Of a DNA stretch of 64,000 nucleotides, positions 53,232 through 64,000 are shown piece after piece (the stretch's first letter is position 1; each line of letters starts with the position of its first letter). The position numbers and the translations under genes were made by a program. The stretch is from Enterobacter bugandensis (GTDB lineage Bacteria; Pseudomonadota; Gammaproteobacteria; Enterobacterales; Enterobacteriaceae): the NCBI RefSeq assembly GCF_900324475.1, contig NZ_LT992502.1, positions 4,030,001-4,094,000 on the forward strand. Direction: 5' to 3'. A model generated the notes under the pieces. The model was given only the letters and a program-made list of their open reading frames with translations. It ran no database searches and was not told the origin of the DNA.

Positions 53232-54200
53232 ATGCATTCTGTCGGCACTCCAATGCTGTGGGGCGGATTCGCAGTTGTCGTGCTCATCATGCTGGCGATC
53301 GACCTCTTTTTGCAGGGTCGTCGCGGCGAGCACGGCATGAGCGTTAAGCAGGCCGCCGTCTGGTCGCTGGTCTGGGTTACCCTCTCGCTCCTCTTTTGCG
53401 CCGCCTTCTGGTGGTATCTGGCCTCGACTGAAGGCCGTGCGGTGGCCGATCCTCAGGCGCTCGCCTTCCTCACCGGTTATCTGATTGAAAAAGCCCTGGC
53501 GGTTGATAACGTCTTCGTCTGGCTGATGCTGTTCAGCTACTTTGCTGTGCCTGCAGCATTGCAGCGCCGCGTGCTGGTCTACGGCGTGCTGGGTGCCATT
53601 GTCCTGCGTACCATCATGATCTTCGCCGGCAGCTGGCTAATTACCCAGTTCGAATGGCTGCTGTACGTGTTCGGCGCGTTCCTGCTGTTCACCGGGGTCA
53701 AAATGGCGCTGGCGAAAGAAGACGATACCGGTATCGGTGATAAGCCGCTGGTGAAGTGGATCCGCGGCCATCTGCGCATGACGGACAAGATCGAGAGCGA
53801 ACACTTCTTCGTGCGTAAGAACGGTCTGCTGTTTGCCACCCCGCTTCTGCTGGTGCTGATTCTGGTCGAGCTGAGCGATGTGATTTTCGCGGTAGACAGC
53901 ATCCCGGCAATCTTCGCGGTGACGACTGATCCGTTCATCGTGCTGACCTCTAACCTGTTTGCGATCCTCGGTCTGCGCGCGATGTACTTCCTGCTGGCAG
54001 GCGCGGCAGAGCGCTTCTCGATGCTGAAGTATGGTCTGTCGGTGATTCTGATGTTTATCGGTATCAAGATGCTGATCGTGGATTTCTACCACATCCCGAT
54101 CGCCATTTCGCTTGGCGTGGTGTTCGGCATTCTGCTGGTGACGCTGGTTATCAATACCTGGGTTAACCGCCAGCACGATAAAAAGCAGCAGGCGGAGTAA
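53232..54200 (+). CDS. alx: TerC-family manganese exporter Alx
   Basis: 322 residues from ATG 53232, after the riboswitch; an upstream in-frame ATG at 53205 lies in the terminator stem region and is not used. It has about nine membrane segments of the TerC family with the acidic membrane motifs [12 protein letters not shown] and [15 protein letters not shown]. coli Alx exports or balances manganese and is induced at high pH. A REP-like repeat follows. Confidence 0.95.
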   Translation: MHSVGTPMLWGGFAVVVLIMLAIDLFLQGRRGEHGMSVKQAAVWSLVWVTLSLLFCAAFWWYLASTEGRAVADPQALAFLTGYLIEKALAVDNVFVWLMLFSYFAVPAALQRRVLVYGVLGAIVLRTIMIFAGSWLITQFEWLLYVFGAFLLFTGVKMALAKEDDTGIGDKPLVKWIRGHLRMTDKIESEHFFVRKNGLLFATPLLLVLILVELSDVIFAVDSIPAIFAVTTDPFIVLTSNLFAILGLRAMYFLLAGAAERFSMLKYGLSVILMFIGIKMLIVDFYHIPIAISLGVVFGILLVTLVINTWVNRQHDKKQQAE

Positions 54201-54202
54201 TC

Positions 54203-54237
54203 CCCTCACCCTAACCCTCTCCTCAAAGGGGAGAGGG
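54203..54237. repeat. REP-like hairpin repeat, copy 3 (inverted)
   Basis: CCCTCACCCTAACCCTCTCC, TCAAA, GGGGAGAGGG: the unit of 17131 in reverse orientation, 2 bp after the alx stop. Confidence 0.8.
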
Positions 54238-54369
54238 TTAACACACTTTTGTGACTCAATAGTTAAAAAATATGATGTGACACGTAAAATCCAGCATTTT
54301 ACTCTTCCGCCTTTCCCCGCTTTCCTTGATACTCAACCAGGCAAACAAATATTTACATCCTGAAATAAA

Positions 54370-54385
54370 TGTGACTTAGAGCACA
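54370..54385 (+). promoter_or_regulatory. Candidate CRP site of sstT
   Basis: TGTGA-CTTAGA-GCACA differs from TGTGA-N6-TCACA at one position, 37 bp before the sstT start. Prediction only. Confidence 0.35.
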
Positions 54386-54421
54386 TCCAGGATGGAACAC
54401 AATTTCACTTAGGAATTTAGT

Positions 54422-55663
54422 ATGAGCACACAATCTAAGGGCCTGCTTGCGCGTCTGACGCAGGGTAGCTTGGTTAAACAAATCCTGGTAGGTCTGGTTC
54501 TGGGTATTCTGCTGGCGCTGGTGTCAAAACCTGCCGCGGAAGCGACGGGGCTTCTCGGAACGCTTTTCGTGGGCGCGCTGAAGGCCGTTGCGCCGGTGCT
54601 GGTACTGATGCTGGTCATGGCTTCTATCGCCAATCACCAACACGGACAAAAAACCAACATTCGCCCGATTCTCTTTTTATATCTGCTGGGCACGTTTTCT
54701 GCTGCGCTGACCGCAGTGGTCTTTAGCTTCCTCTTCCCCTCCACGCTACATCTGACCTCTGCGGCGGGCGACGTCACGCCACCTTCAGGCATTGTGGAAG
54801 TGCTGCGCGGCCTGCTGATGAGCATGGTTACGAACCCCATTGATGCTCTGCTGAATGCCAACTACATTGGCATTCTGGTGTGGGCGATCGGCCTGGGCTT
54901 CGCCCTGCGTCACGGCAACGAAACGACGAAAAACCTGGTCAACGACATGTCCAACGCCGTGACCTTTATCGTTAAGGTCGTGATTCGCTTTGCACCCATC
55001 GGTATCTTCGGTCTGGTGTCGTCTACCCTGGCCACAACCGGCTTTGACGCGCTGTGGGGCTACGCGCAGCTGCTGATGGTGCTGGTCGGCTGTATGCTGC
55101 TGGTGGCGCTGGTGATCAACCCGCTGCTGGTGTTCTGGCAGATCCGCCGTAACCCGTATCCGCTGGTGCTCACCTGCTTGCGCGAGAGCGGCGTATACGC
55201 CTTCTTCACCCGCAGCTCGGCGGCAAACATTCCGGTCAACATGGCGCTGGCAGAGAAGCTGAACCTGGACCGCGATACCTATTCCGTGTCGATCCCGCTG
55301 GGTGCGACCGTGAACATGGCGGGTGCGGCGATCACCATCACCGTGCTGACCCTGGCGGCCGTGCAAACGCTGGGTATTCCTGTGGATCTGCCAACGGCGC
55401 TGCTGCTAAGCGTGGTGGCGTCGCTGTGTGCCTGTGGCGCATCCGGCGTGGCGGGCGGTTCGCTGCTGCTGATCCCGCTGGCGTGCAATATGTTCGGCAT
55501 CCCGAACGAGATCGCCATGCAGGTTGTGGCCGTCGGCTTCATCATCGGCGTGCTGCAGGACTCCTGCGAAACCGCGCTGAACTCCTCTACCGACGTGCTG
55601 TTCACCGCAGCGGCCTGTCAGGCGGAAGACGCGCGTTTAGCGAAGAACGCGCTGCGAGGTTAA
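54422..55663 (+). CDS. sstT: Serine/threonine:sodium symporter
   Basis: Sodium-coupled uptake of serine and threonine across the inner membrane. It is 413 residues, dicarboxylate/amino acid:cation symporter family, with about eight helices and two re-entrant loops (serine-rich [20 protein letters not shown] near 260, and [21 protein letters not shown] near 345). A single gene with its own terminator. The K-12 neighbour ygjV is absent after it. Confidence 0.96.
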   Translation: MSTQSKGLLARLTQGSLVKQILVGLVLGILLALVSKPAAEATGLLGTLFVGALKAVAPVLVLMLVMASIANHQHGQKTNIRPILFLYLLGTFSAALTAVVFSFLFPSTLHLTSAAGDVTPPSGIVEVLRGLLMSMVTNPIDALLNANYIGILVWAIGLGFALRHGNETTKNLVNDMSNAVTFIVKVVIRFAPIGIFGLVSSTLATTGFDALWGYAQLLMVLVGCMLLVALVINPLLVFWQIRRNPYPLVLTCLRESGVYAFFTRSSAANIPVNMALAEKLNLDRDTYSVSIPLGATVNMAGAAITITVLTLAAVQTLGIPVDLPTALLLSVVASLCACGASGVAGGSLLLIPLACNMFGIPNEIAMQVVAVGFIIGVLQDSCETALNSSTDVLFTAAACQAEDARLAKNALRG

Positions 55664-55670
55664 CAGCAAA

Positions 55671-55697
55671 ACGGCAACCCTGAGGTTGCCGTTTTTA
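55671..55697 (+). terminator. Rho-independent terminator of sstT
   Basis: ACGGCAACC, CTGA, GGTTGCCGT and a TTTTT tail, 8 bp after the stop; the upstream A-run makes it usable from the other side too. Confidence 0.93.
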
Positions 55698-55706
55698 GTG
55701 TTTGTA

Positions 55707-55739
55707 CCCTCTCCCCGTGGGAGAGGGTCAGGGTGAGGG
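55707..55739. repeat. REP-like hairpin repeat, copy 4
   Basis: The same sequence as the 22544 copy over the whole 33-bp unit. It is followed by ATCAGGCCGCA, resembling the flank of that copy. Confidence 0.85.
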
Positions 55740-55765
55740 CATCAGGCCGCACCGATTAAAGTTCA

Positions 55766-55796
55766 GTAGGTCGGGTAAGCGCTAGCGCCACCCGAT
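55766..55796. repeat. Single REP unit next to uxaA
   Basis: GTAGGTCGGGTAAGCGCTAG followed by CGCCACCCGAT: an imperfect palindrome of the REP type, related to the pair at 47991, 8 bp from the uxaA stop. Confidence 0.75.
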
Positions 55797-55803
55797 AAAA
55801 CAT

Positions 55804-57291
55804 TTAAAGCGTCACACCACTCTTAAAGATCGCCAGCTCGCGGAAGTCGTTCTTCTCGTTACAGGTCTGCCTGCCGTTAGCAAACTCCACGATAGTGTCC
55901 ACGAACTCCGTCAGCAGCTGCGGCATGGCTTTGCCGTGAATCAGTTGCCCGGCATCGAAGTCGATCCAGTGCTTTTTCTTCGCCGCCAGTTCGCTGTTGG
56001 TGGCGATTTTGACCGTCGGCACAAAACCGCCGTACGGCGTACCGCGACCGGTGCTGAACAACACCATGTGACAGCCCGCCCCCGCCAGCGCGCTGGTGGC
56101 GACCGCATCGTTACCCGGCGCGCTCAGCAGGTTCAGGCCGTGGGTTTTCAGGCGTTCGCCGTAGCGCAGAACGTCCACCACCTGGCTGGCTCCCGCTTTC
56201 TGGGTGCAGCCGAGGGATTTCTCCTCCAGCGTGGTGATTCCGCCCGCCTTGTTCCCCGGCGACGGGTTCTCGTAAATGGGCTGATTGTGGGCAATGAAGT
56301 ACTGTTTGAAGTCGTTCACCATGGTGACGGTCTTCTCAAACGTCTCTTCGTCACGGCAGTGGCTCATCAGAATGCGCTCCGCGCCAAACATCTCCGGCAC
56401 TTCGGTCAGCACCGTCGTGCCGCCGTTGGCAATCACGTAATCCGAGAAGCGGCCCAGCATTGGGTTAGCGGTAATGCCGGAAAGACCGTCAGACCCGCCG
56501 CACTCCAGGCCAAACTTCAGTTCGCTCAGCCTGCCCGGCTCGCGCCTGTCGTGGCGCATCACCTCATACAGCTGATGCAACTGCTCAACGCCCGCTTCCA
56601 CTTCGTCGTCCTGATGCTGGCACACCATGAAGTGAACGCGCTCAGGGTCGAATTCTCCCAGCGTCTCGCGGAAGGCGTCGACCTGGTTGTTCTCGCAGCC
56701 GAGGCCGATCACCAGCACCGCGCCCGCATTCGGGTGGCGCACCATGTTTTGCAGCATGGTGCGGGTGTTGATATGGTCGTCACCCAGCTGGGAGCAGCCG
56801 TAGGTGTGGCTGAACAGATGTACCCCGTCGATGCCCTCGGCATCGTGGGTCTCCTTCAGAAAGCGGGTCTGGATCTGACGCGCAATGCCGTTCACGCAGC
56901 CGACGGTCGGCAGGATCCACAGCTCGTTGCGGATCCCCACATCACCGTTTGCGCGACGGTAGATTTGCACCTCACGATCCCCCGCCTGCACGCCTGCCTT
57001 CGGTAGTTCAGGCTGATAGCTGTACTCGTCCAGATCGCTGAGATTGGTGCGGGTATTGTGGGAATGAATATATTCACCCGGTGCAATATCCGCCAGCGCA
57101 TGGCCGATGGGCAAACCGTACTTCACCACGTTCTCCCCTTTTGCAATAGGGATCAGGGCAAACTTATGTCCACGTCCAATGGCCTGGCGCAACGTGACCG
57201 ACTGGTTATCGAAGGCCACTTCCGTGCCTTCGGTTAAATCTGCCAGCGCGACGGCCACGTTATCCAGCGAATGGATTTTGATGTATTGCAT
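55804..57291 (-). CDS. uxaA: Altronate dehydratase
   Basis: Dehydrates D-altronate to 2-keto-3-deoxygluconate in galacturonate catabolism. It is 495 residues, with the N-terminal SAF domain (about 1-75) and the C-terminal GD_AH domain including CGGSDGLSGITANP and the metal-binding Cys in GLGCENNQ. Second gene of uxaCA, 17 bp after uxaC. Controlled by ExuR in E. coli. Confidence 0.97.
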   Translation of the reverse strand: MQYIKIHSLDNVAVALADLTEGTEVAFDNQSVTLRQAIGRGHKFALIPIAKGENVVKYGLPIGHALADIAPGEYIHSHNTRTNLSDLDEYSYQPELPKAGVQAGDREVQIYRRANGDVGIRNELWILPTVGCVNGIARQIQTRFLKETHDAEGIDGVHLFSHTYGCSQLGDDHINTRTMLQNMVRHPNAGAVLVIGLGCENNQVDAFRETLGEFDPERVHFMVCQHQDDEVEAGVEQLHQLYEVMRHDRREPGRLSELKFGLECGGSDGLSGITANPMLGRFSDYVIANGGTTVLTEVPEMFGAERILMSHCRDEETFEKTVTMVNDFKQYFIAHNQPIYENPSPGNKAGGITTLEEKSLGCTQKAGASQVVDVLRYGERLKTHGLNLLSAPGNDAVATSALAGAGCHMVLFSTGRGTPYGGFVPTVKIATNSELAAKKKHWIDFDAGQLIHGKAMPQLLTEFVDTIVEFANGRQTCNEKNDFRELAIFKSGVTL

Positions 57292-57308
57292 ATCAACCTC
57301 AGACGGCC

Positions 57309-58971
<1,663 letters not shown>

Positions 58972-59197
58972 ATCGTTTCGCCGTCGCAAACACTAAGCCG
59001 ACGGAATGCGTTACCGGTGTGAGACACATCGGATTTAACGGTACGGATACCGACTTATGCACGCTTACTTATGGCAAGGTTCGGGCCGTTCCGGGACATT
59101 ATCCCGGCTACGCCCCTCCCGTTACACAACTGCTCCCGGCAACGGTTGAGAGGTTGCCGTGCTCTGGCGCGGAAATAACATAACGATGAGGTTTTAG

Positions 59198-60496
59198 ATG
59201 CGTAAAATTAAAGGGTTACGTTGGTATATGATCGCACTGGTGACGCTGGGCACCGTGCTGGGCTACCTGACACGTAACACCGTGGCAGCCGCGGCGCCGA
59301 CGTTGATGGAAGAACTGCATATCTCCACGCAGCAATACTCTTACATCATCGCGGCCTATTCTGCCGCTTACACCGTCATGCAGCCTGTTGCTGGGTATGT
59401 TCTCGATATTCTGGGTACCAAAATCGGCTATGCCTTCTTCGCCATCGCCTGGGCGGTATTCTGCGGTGCAACCGCACTGGCAGGCAGCTGGGGCGGCCTG
59501 GCGCTGGCCCGTGGCGCGGTCGGTGCGGCAGAAGCCGCAATGATCCCGGCGGGGCTGAAAGCCAGCTCTGAGTGGTTCCCGGCAAAAGAGCGTTCCATTG
59601 CGGTGGGTTACTTCAACGTGGGCTCGTCCATCGGCGCAATGATTGCGCCACCGCTGGTGGTGTGGGCCATCGTGATGCACAGCTGGCAGATGGCATTCAT
59701 TATCTCTGGCGTGCTGAGCTTCGCCTGGGCAATGGCGTGGCTGGTTTTCTATAAACACCCGCGCGATCAGAAAAAACTCTCCGAGGAAGAACGCGAATAC
59801 ATTATTGGTGGTCAGGAAGCGCAGCATCAGACCAACAATGGCAAGAAGATGTCCGTCTGGCAGATCCTGGGCACCCGTCAGTTCTGGGGTATCGCCCTGC
59901 CGCGCTTCCTGGCTGAACCGGCCTGGGGTACCTTCAACGCGTGGATCCCACTGTTTATGTTTAAAGTCTACGGCTTTAACCTGAAAGAGATCGCGATGTT
60001 CGCCTGGATGCCGATGCTGTTCGCTGACCTGGGCTGTATCGTAGGCGGCTACCTGCCACCGCTGTTCCAGCGCTGGTTTGGGGTGAACCTGATTGTTTCC
60101 CGTAAGATGGTGGTAACCATGGGCGCCCTGCTGATGATTGGCCCGGGCATGATTGGTCTGTTCACCAGCCCCTACGTCGCTATCGCGCTGCTGTGCATCG
60201 GTGGTTTTGCGCACCAGTCGCTCTCCGGCGCGCTGATTACGCTCTCGTCTGACGTCTTCGGTCGCAACGAAGTGGCCACCGCCAACGGCCTGACCGGGAT
60301 GGCCGCGTGGACCGCGAGTACGATGTTCGCGCTGGTCGTCGGCGCGCTGGCGGATACCATCGGCTTCAGCCCGCTGTTCGCGGTGCTGGCAATCTTCGAC
60401 CTGATGGGCGCGGTGGTTATCTGGACGGTGCTGAAAAGCAAATCCGCAGAGGAGCTGGCGAAAGAGTCTCTCGGGCGACCGGCTACGCAGAGTTAG
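59198..60496 (+). CDS. exuT: Hexuronate:proton symporter ExuT
   Basis: Imports galacturonate and glucuronate; MFS anion:cation symporter family. It is 432 residues with 12 predicted membrane segments. The family start is RWYMIALVTLGTVLGYLTRNTVA, and the loop motif GYVLDILGTKIGYAFF follows TM2. The hydrophilic central loop carries LSEEEREYIIGGQEAQHQ. It supplies UxaC and UxaA with substrate. A terminator and then exuR follow. Confidence 0.96.
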   Translation: MRKIKGLRWYMIALVTLGTVLGYLTRNTVAAAAPTLMEELHISTQQYSYIIAAYSAAYTVMQPVAGYVLDILGTKIGYAFFAIAWAVFCGATALAGSWGGLALARGAVGAAEAAMIPAGLKASSEWFPAKERSIAVGYFNVGSSIGAMIAPPLVVWAIVMHSWQMAFIISGVLSFAWAMAWLVFYKHPRDQKKLSEEEREYIIGGQEAQHQTNNGKKMSVWQILGTRQFWGIALPRFLAEPAWGTFNAWIPLFMFKVYGFNLKEIAMFAWMPMLFADLGCIVGGYLPPLFQRWFGVNLIVSRKMVVTMGALLMIGPGMIGLFTSPYVAIALLCIGGFAHQSLSGALITLSSDVFGRNEVATANGLTGMAAWTASTMFALVVGALADTIGFSPLFAVLAIFDLMGAVVIWTVLKSKSAEELAKESLGRPATQS

Positions 60497-60514
60497 CGAA
60501 AATGCGTTTCACCG

Positions 60515-60538
60515 AAGCCGCCCCCGGGCGGCTTTTTT
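60515..60538 (+). terminator. Rho-independent terminator after exuT
   Basis: AAGCCGCCC and GGGCGGCTT with a short CC-based loop, then TTTTAA, 19 bp past the exuT stop. exuR therefore has its own promoter. Confidence 0.9.
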
Positions 60539-60566
60539 AATGGCAAAATCTGGAGAGTATTCCGTG

Positions 60567-60584
60567 AAAGTGGTATAACAAATC
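60567..60584 (+). promoter_or_regulatory. Candidate ExuR autoregulatory operator
   Basis: AAAGTGGTATAACAAATC resembles AAATTGGTATACCAATTT (12 of 18 or more positions by eye), 28 bp upstream of exuR. It suggests self-repression. Confidence 0.55.
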
Positions 60585-60611
60585 ATCTGCCGTACCCTGC
60601 CTGGAGCGCAT

Positions 60612-61388
60612 ATGGAAATCACCGAACCACGTCGTTTATATCAACAACTTGCTGCCGAGCTGAAAGATCGCATCGAGCAAGGAGTCTATCTTGTCGGTGA
60701 TAAACTTCCCGCCGAGCGCTTTATCGCGGATGAAAAAAGCGTAAGCCGAACCGTGGTGCGCGAAGCGATTATCATGCTGGAAGTGGAAGGCTACGTTGAG
60801 GTACGCAAAGGTTCCGGCATTCACGTTATTTCTAATCAGCCTAAACACTCTCCGGTGGCGGATGAAAGTCTTGAATTCGCCAGCTACGGTCCGTTTGAGC
60901 TGCTCCAGGCTCGCCAGCTGATCGAAAGCAATATTGCCGAATTTGCCGCCACGCAGGTGACCAAGCAGGACATCATGAAGCTGATGGAGATCCAGGAGAA
61001 CGCTCGCAAGGAAAAATGTTTCCGTGATTCCGAGTGGGACCTGCAGTTTCACGTTCAGGTCGCCCTGGCAACCCAAAATACAGCGCTGGCGGCAATCGTT
61101 GAGAAAATGTGGACTCAGCGCGTTCACAACCCGTACTGGAAAAAACTGCACGATCATATTGATTCGCGTACCGTGGACAACTGGTGTGACGACCACGATC
61201 AAATTCTTAAGGCGCTGATTCGTAAAGATCCCCACGCCGCGAAGCTCGCCATGTGGCAGCACCTGGAAAACACCAAGCAGATGCTCTTCAATGAAACCAG
61301 TGACGACTTCGAATTTAACGCTGACCGTTATCTTTTTGCCGATAATCCTGTCGTTCATCTCGATACGGCCCCGAGCGGCGCAAAATAG
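60612..61388 (+). CDS. exuR: Hexuronate regulon repressor ExuR
   Basis: GntR-family (FadR subgroup) repressor of exuT, uxaCA and related genes, inactivated by galacturonate or glucuronate. It is 258 residues. The winged helix is at 10-75 ([22 protein letters not shown] near 36-57), and the helical FCD effector domain has the metal/ligand residues in [14 protein letters not shown] and [13 protein letters not shown]. Monocistronic between the exuT terminator and a 343-bp gap. Confidence 0.97.
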   Translation: MEITEPRRLYQQLAAELKDRIEQGVYLVGDKLPAERFIADEKSVSRTVVREAIIMLEVEGYVEVRKGSGIHVISNQPKHSPVADESLEFASYGPFELLQARQLIESNIAEFAATQVTKQDIMKLMEIQENARKEKCFRDSEWDLQFHVQVALATQNTALAAIVEKMWTQRVHNPYWKKLHDHIDSRTVDNWCDDHDQILKALIRKDPHAAKLAMWQHLENTKQMLFNETSDDFEFNADRYLFADNPVVHLDTAPSGAK

Positions 61389-61731
61389 GCGACCTTTCTA
61401 CCGGCAGGCGCTTCGCTGCGCCTCCCCGCCTGAATGGGTAAGCAAAACATATATAGTGTCAGCCTTTGTAAAATCCCTCGCTCACTTTCAGGGCTTACGC
61501 CAAAATCACCTCACCCTGCAAATTCTGTGACGCAGAACGTTGGGCTTTGTTACAATTGGATTCACTTCGTTATTTTGAAAGTTAGTGCTTGCTAACCAGC
61601 CAATTAACAGGGAACAGTGTTGGCCACACCGCAATGTGTCCGCGAGCGACCATAATGAAATCACAACAATGTCGCCGTGCTGTTTGTCCCGGATAACAGG
61701 CGAGACGTTAACCGATTTCCAGGAACACTGA
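61389..61731 (+). promoter_or_regulatory. Intergenic region exuR-yqjA
   Basis: 343 bp with no gene. A short hairpin AGGCGC-TTCGCT-GCGCCT (61406-61423) follows exuR and may end its transcript. A TACAAT hexamer at 61551-61556 is a possible -10 for yqjA. In E. coli yqjA-mzrA is controlled by CpxR; I could not place a convincing CpxR box. Confidence 0.35.
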
Positions 61732-62394
61732 ATGGAACTTTTGACCCAACTGCTGCATGCCCTTTGGGCGCAGGATTTTGAAACGCTGGCCAACCCTTCC
61801 ATGATTGGCATGCTCTATTTTGTCTTGTTTATGATTCTGTTCCTTGAGAATGGTTTGCTGCCTGCAGCCTTCTTGCCGGGCGACAGTTTGCTGGTGCTTG
61901 TCGGCGTGCTGTGTGCTAAAGGCGCAATGGCGTTCCCGCAAACCATTTTATTACTGACCGTCGCGGCCAGCCTTGGCTGCTGGGTGAGCTATATCCAGGG
62001 AAGATGGCTGGGCAATACCCGAATAGTACAGAACTGGCTTTCCCATCTGCCTGCGCACTATCACCAGCGGGCACACCACCTGTTCCATAAGCATGGGCTT
62101 TCCGCGCTGCTGATTGGCCGCTTTATCGCGTTTGTGCGCACCCTGCTGCCCACCATTGCCGGGCTGTCCGGGTTGAGCAGCGCACGCTTCCAGTTCTTCA
62201 ACTGGATGAGCGGCCTGTTATGGGTTCTGATCCTGACGACGCTGGGCTATGCGCTGGGTAAGACGCCGGTCTTCATGAAATATGAAGATCAGCTGATGTC
62301 CTGCCTGATGCTGCTGCCTGTTGTTCTGCTGGTCTTCGGCCTGATCGGCTCGCTGGTTGTCCTGTGGAAGAAAAAATACGGAGCGCGAGGTTAA
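61732..62394 (+). CDS. yqjA: DedA-family inner-membrane protein YqjA
   Basis: 220-residue DedA/VTT-domain membrane protein, in E. coli an osmosensing, proton-dependent transporter needed for alkaline pH growth and for membrane lipid homeostasis. Characteristic motifs are [17 protein letters not shown] near 39-55, [12 protein letters not shown] and [20 protein letters not shown] near 121-140 with the conserved Arg residues. mzrA begins 2 bp after its stop. Confidence 0.96.
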   Translation: MELLTQLLHALWAQDFETLANPSMIGMLYFVLFMILFLENGLLPAAFLPGDSLLVLVGVLCAKGAMAFPQTILLLTVAASLGCWVSYIQGRWLGNTRIVQNWLSHLPAHYHQRAHHLFHKHGLSALLIGRFIAFVRTLLPTIAGLSGLSSARFQFFNWMSGLLWVLILTTLGYALGKTPVFMKYEDQLMSCLMLLPVVLLVFGLIGSLVVLWKKKYGARG

Positions 62395-62396
62395 CG

Positions 62397-62780
62397 ATGG
62401 TTATCTCACCGCTCGCCATGCGCCGCTTTGCCTGTGCCTTTATTGCACTGGTGATGCTCAGTGCCGTACTGCTGGCCTGGAACACGCTTTCACATCAGGA
62501 CGCTACGCTGGCCATTCGCCCGGTAAACCAGGGGGGCGGTGTGCCTGACGGTTTTTCTGTCTGGCATCATCTGGATGCAAACGGCATCCGCTTTAAAAGC
62601 ATCACCCCGCAGGACGATGTTTTACTGATTAAGTTTGATTCCCGTGCGCAGAGCGCTGCCGCGAAAGCGGTTCTTGACCGTACGCTGCCGCACGGCTATA
62701 TCATTGCCCAGCAGGAAGATGACAACCCGCCAGCCGCGTGGTTATCATTGATTCGCGATACGTCGCATCGGTTTGGATAA
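62397..62780 (+). CDS. mzrA: EnvZ/OmpR modulator MzrA
   Basis: Small inner-membrane protein that binds EnvZ and links the Cpx response to EnvZ/OmpR (E. coli knowledge). It is 127 residues from ATG 62397, the E. coli length. An N-terminal membrane anchor is near 10-30, then a periplasmic domain with DGFSVWHHLDANGI and KAVLDRTLPHGYIIAQQ. Cotranscribed with yqjA. Confidence 0.95.
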   Translation: MVISPLAMRRFACAFIALVMLSAVLLAWNTLSHQDATLAIRPVNQGGGVPDGFSVWHHLDANGIRFKSITPQDDVLLIKFDSRAQSAAAKAVLDRTLPHGYIIAQQEDDNPPAAWLSLIRDTSHRFG

Positions 62781-62923
62781 CTTCCTGGATTCCGAATCTT
62801 TTCACTCACTTTGGTGAATCCCCCGTTTACTTACTATGCTTAAGTACGCGGAGCACCCCTCGAATGTACTCCGCATCATTTTGGATAGCGGCTAACCCCG
62901 CAACACAATGGAAGGTTTCGATA

Positions 62924-63292
62924 ATGAAATTCCGCATGACCCTGGCTCTGGCCCTTTTTTCTTTAAGCACAACGACCTTCGCAAACTCTCTCTGTCAGGA
63001 GAAAGAACAGGATATTCAGCGTGAGATCGGTTATGCCGAAAAGCATAACAATCAGCACCGTGTTGATGGTCTCAAAAAAGCGCTGAGCGAAGTGAAAGCG
63101 AACTGTTCAGACAGCAAGCTGCGTGCCGATCACCAAAAGAAAATCGCTGAACAGAAGGACGAGATAGCCGAGCGCCGTCAAGACCTGCAGGAAGCGAAAG
63201 AGAAAGGGGATGCGGAAAAAATTGCTAAGCGCGAGAAGAAGTTGAAAGAGGCGCAGGACGACCTGAAAGCGCTGGAAGCTCGCGATTATTGA
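62924..63292 (+). CDS. yqjC: Periplasmic DUF1090 protein YqjC
   Basis: 122 residues from ATG 62924; the frame is open for 62 codons upstream but that part overlaps mzrA's end and has no ribosome site. The signal peptide ends TTTFA, followed by a highly charged helical coiled-coil domain with two Cys (SLCQEKE and ANCSDSK). Function is unknown. First of yqjCDE. Confidence 0.94.
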   Translation: MKFRMTLALALFSLSTTTFANSLCQEKEQDIQREIGYAEKHNNQHRVDGLKKALSEVKANCSDSKLRADHQKKIAEQKDEIAERRQDLQEAKEKGDAEKIAKREKKLKEAQDDLKALEARDY

Positions 63293-63321
63293 GTTAACGG
63301 AAATCTCAACAGGAGAGAATC

Positions 63322-63627
63322 ATGTCAAAAGATACGACGTCTGAACATCTGCGCGCTGAACTGAAATCCCTGGCCGATACCCTTGAAGAGGTGCTGAACT
63401 CCTCTGCCGATAAGTCGAAAGAAGAAGTAAGCAAGCTGCGCAGCAAAGCGGAGCAGGCGCTGAAAGAGAGCCGCTACCGCCTGGGTGAAACCGGTGATGC
63501 ACTGGCGAAACAGACCCGTGAAGCGGCTGCGCGTGCAGATGAATATGTGCGCGACAATCCATGGACGGGAGTTGGTATTGGTGCCGCAGTGGGTGTGGTA
63601 CTGGGTGTCCTGCTGACGCGTCGTTGA
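63322..63627 (+). CDS. yqjD: ElaB/YqjD-family membrane-anchored ribosome-binding protein
   Basis: 101 residues, DUF883. A soluble amphipathic helix region (about 1-75) is followed by one C-terminal membrane helix with glycine repeats (GVGIGAAVGVVLGVLLTRR). E. coli YqjD is RpoS-dependent, anchored in the inner membrane and binds ribosomes in stationary phase. yqjE begins 1 bp after the stop. Confidence 0.96.
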   Translation: MSKDTTSEHLRAELKSLADTLEEVLNSSADKSKEEVSKLRSKAEQALKESRYRLGETGDALAKQTREAAARADEYVRDNPWTGVGIGAAVGVVLGVLLTRR

Positions 63628-63628
63628 T

Positions 63629-64000
63629 ATGGAAGATCCTCGTCACGCACAAGGGCCTGCTAATAACGTCCTCGGCATCGGCCAGCGTATTTTAACGACG
63701 CTGGTTGGGATTGCCGAAACGCGCGTCCGGCTGGCAGTGGTCGAACTGGAAGAGGAGAAAGCGAACCTCTTCCAGATGCTGCTGATGCTCGGGCTGACCA
63801 TGCTCTTCGCCGCGTTTGGTCTGATGAGCCTGATGGTGTTAATCATCTGGGCCATTGACCCGCAGTATCGACTTAACGCGATGATTGCCACGACCGTCGT
63901 TCTGCTGGTCGCGGCGCTGATTGGCGGCATATGGACGATGCGTAAAGCGCGCAGGTCCACTTTCCTGCGCCACACGCGCCAGGAACTGGCTAACGATCGC
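63629..64000 (+). CDS. yqjE: Inner-membrane protein YqjE, 3' end off window
   Basis: 124 codons are visible from ATG 63629; the E. coli protein has about 134, so only the C-terminus is cut. Phage holin superfamily 6 (DUF1469). A short soluble N-terminus with VVELEEEKANLFQ is followed by two membrane helices (LLMLGLTMLFAAFGLMSLMV and TTVVLLVAALIGGIW). Function is unknown. Continues the yqjCDE operon. Confidence 0.94.
   Translation, partial: MEDPRHAQGPANNVLGIGQRILTTLVGIAETRVRLAVVELEEEKANLFQMLLMLGLTMLFAAFGLMSLMVLIIWAIDPQYRLNAMIATTVVLLVAALIGGIWTMRKARRSTFLRHTRQELANDR

Noticed and set aside
55936..57006. 356-codon plus-strand frame opposite uxaA
   Set aside because: Shadow of uxaA; no start signal and composition typical of antisense translation.
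59216..60214. 332-codon minus-strand frame opposite exuT
   Set aside because: ExuT is a clear 12-helix transporter on the plus strand; the antisense product is polar and His/Gln-rich.

Overview
The window looks like a chromosomal segment of an Enterobacteriaceae member close to Enterobacter. The housekeeping proteins (DnaG, RpoD, Cca, PlsY, Aer, PatA, UxaC, FadH) read almost like their E. coli counterparts. The gene order follows the E. coli glnE-to-yqjE region, with accessory blocks inserted and several K-12 genes missing. The genus is inferred from this mix; no marker here fixes the species.

Layout. 1-8293: glnE (cut by the left edge), ygiF, ygiM, cca, uppP, folB, plsY. 8386-11517: an MFS transporter, then a divergent pair of an OhrR/MarR-type regulator and an exported HSL-type esterase. 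11533-17120: a urease operon ureDABCEJFG with a NAC-like promoter site. By recall of K-12, this block sits where ygiP-ttdABT lies. 17168-22536: tsaD and the macromolecular-synthesis operon rpsU-dnaG-rpoD. 22596-31428: mug, tRNA ileX, a coiled-coil protein with a J-like HPD segment, the yqjH/yqjI iron-nickel pair, two chemoreceptors (an MCP and Aer) behind sigma-28 promoters, and patA behind a sigma-54 promoter with an NtrC site.

31913-39454: an eight-gene chaperone-usher fimbrial operon in the order of Salmonella bcfABCDEFGH, ending with a periplasmic disulfide oxidoreductase. 39500-47985: the complete AI-2 system, lsrACDBFG divergent from lsrRK. Together these two blocks replace the ebg/ygjIJK region of K-12. 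48171-54200: fadH, rlmG, ygjP, ygjR, a manganese riboswitch and alx. 54422-55663: sstT. 55804-61388: the hexuronate regulon uxaCA, exuT, exuR with three ExuR-like operators. 61732-64000: yqjA-mzrA and yqjCDE, with yqjE cut by the right edge.

How it fits together. Several loci serve nitrogen supply: GlnE adjusts glutamine synthetase, urease releases ammonia, and PatA degrades putrescine under an Ntr-type promoter. Others serve surface and behaviour: fimbriae, AI-2 uptake, energy taxis. The chromosome carries repeated REP-like hairpins between genes. I see no insertion sequence, intact prophage or CRISPR array. No wholly unknown multi-gene system stands out. The least explained items are the J-like coiled-coil protein, the shortened BcfH-like oxidoreductase and the OhrR-esterase pair.
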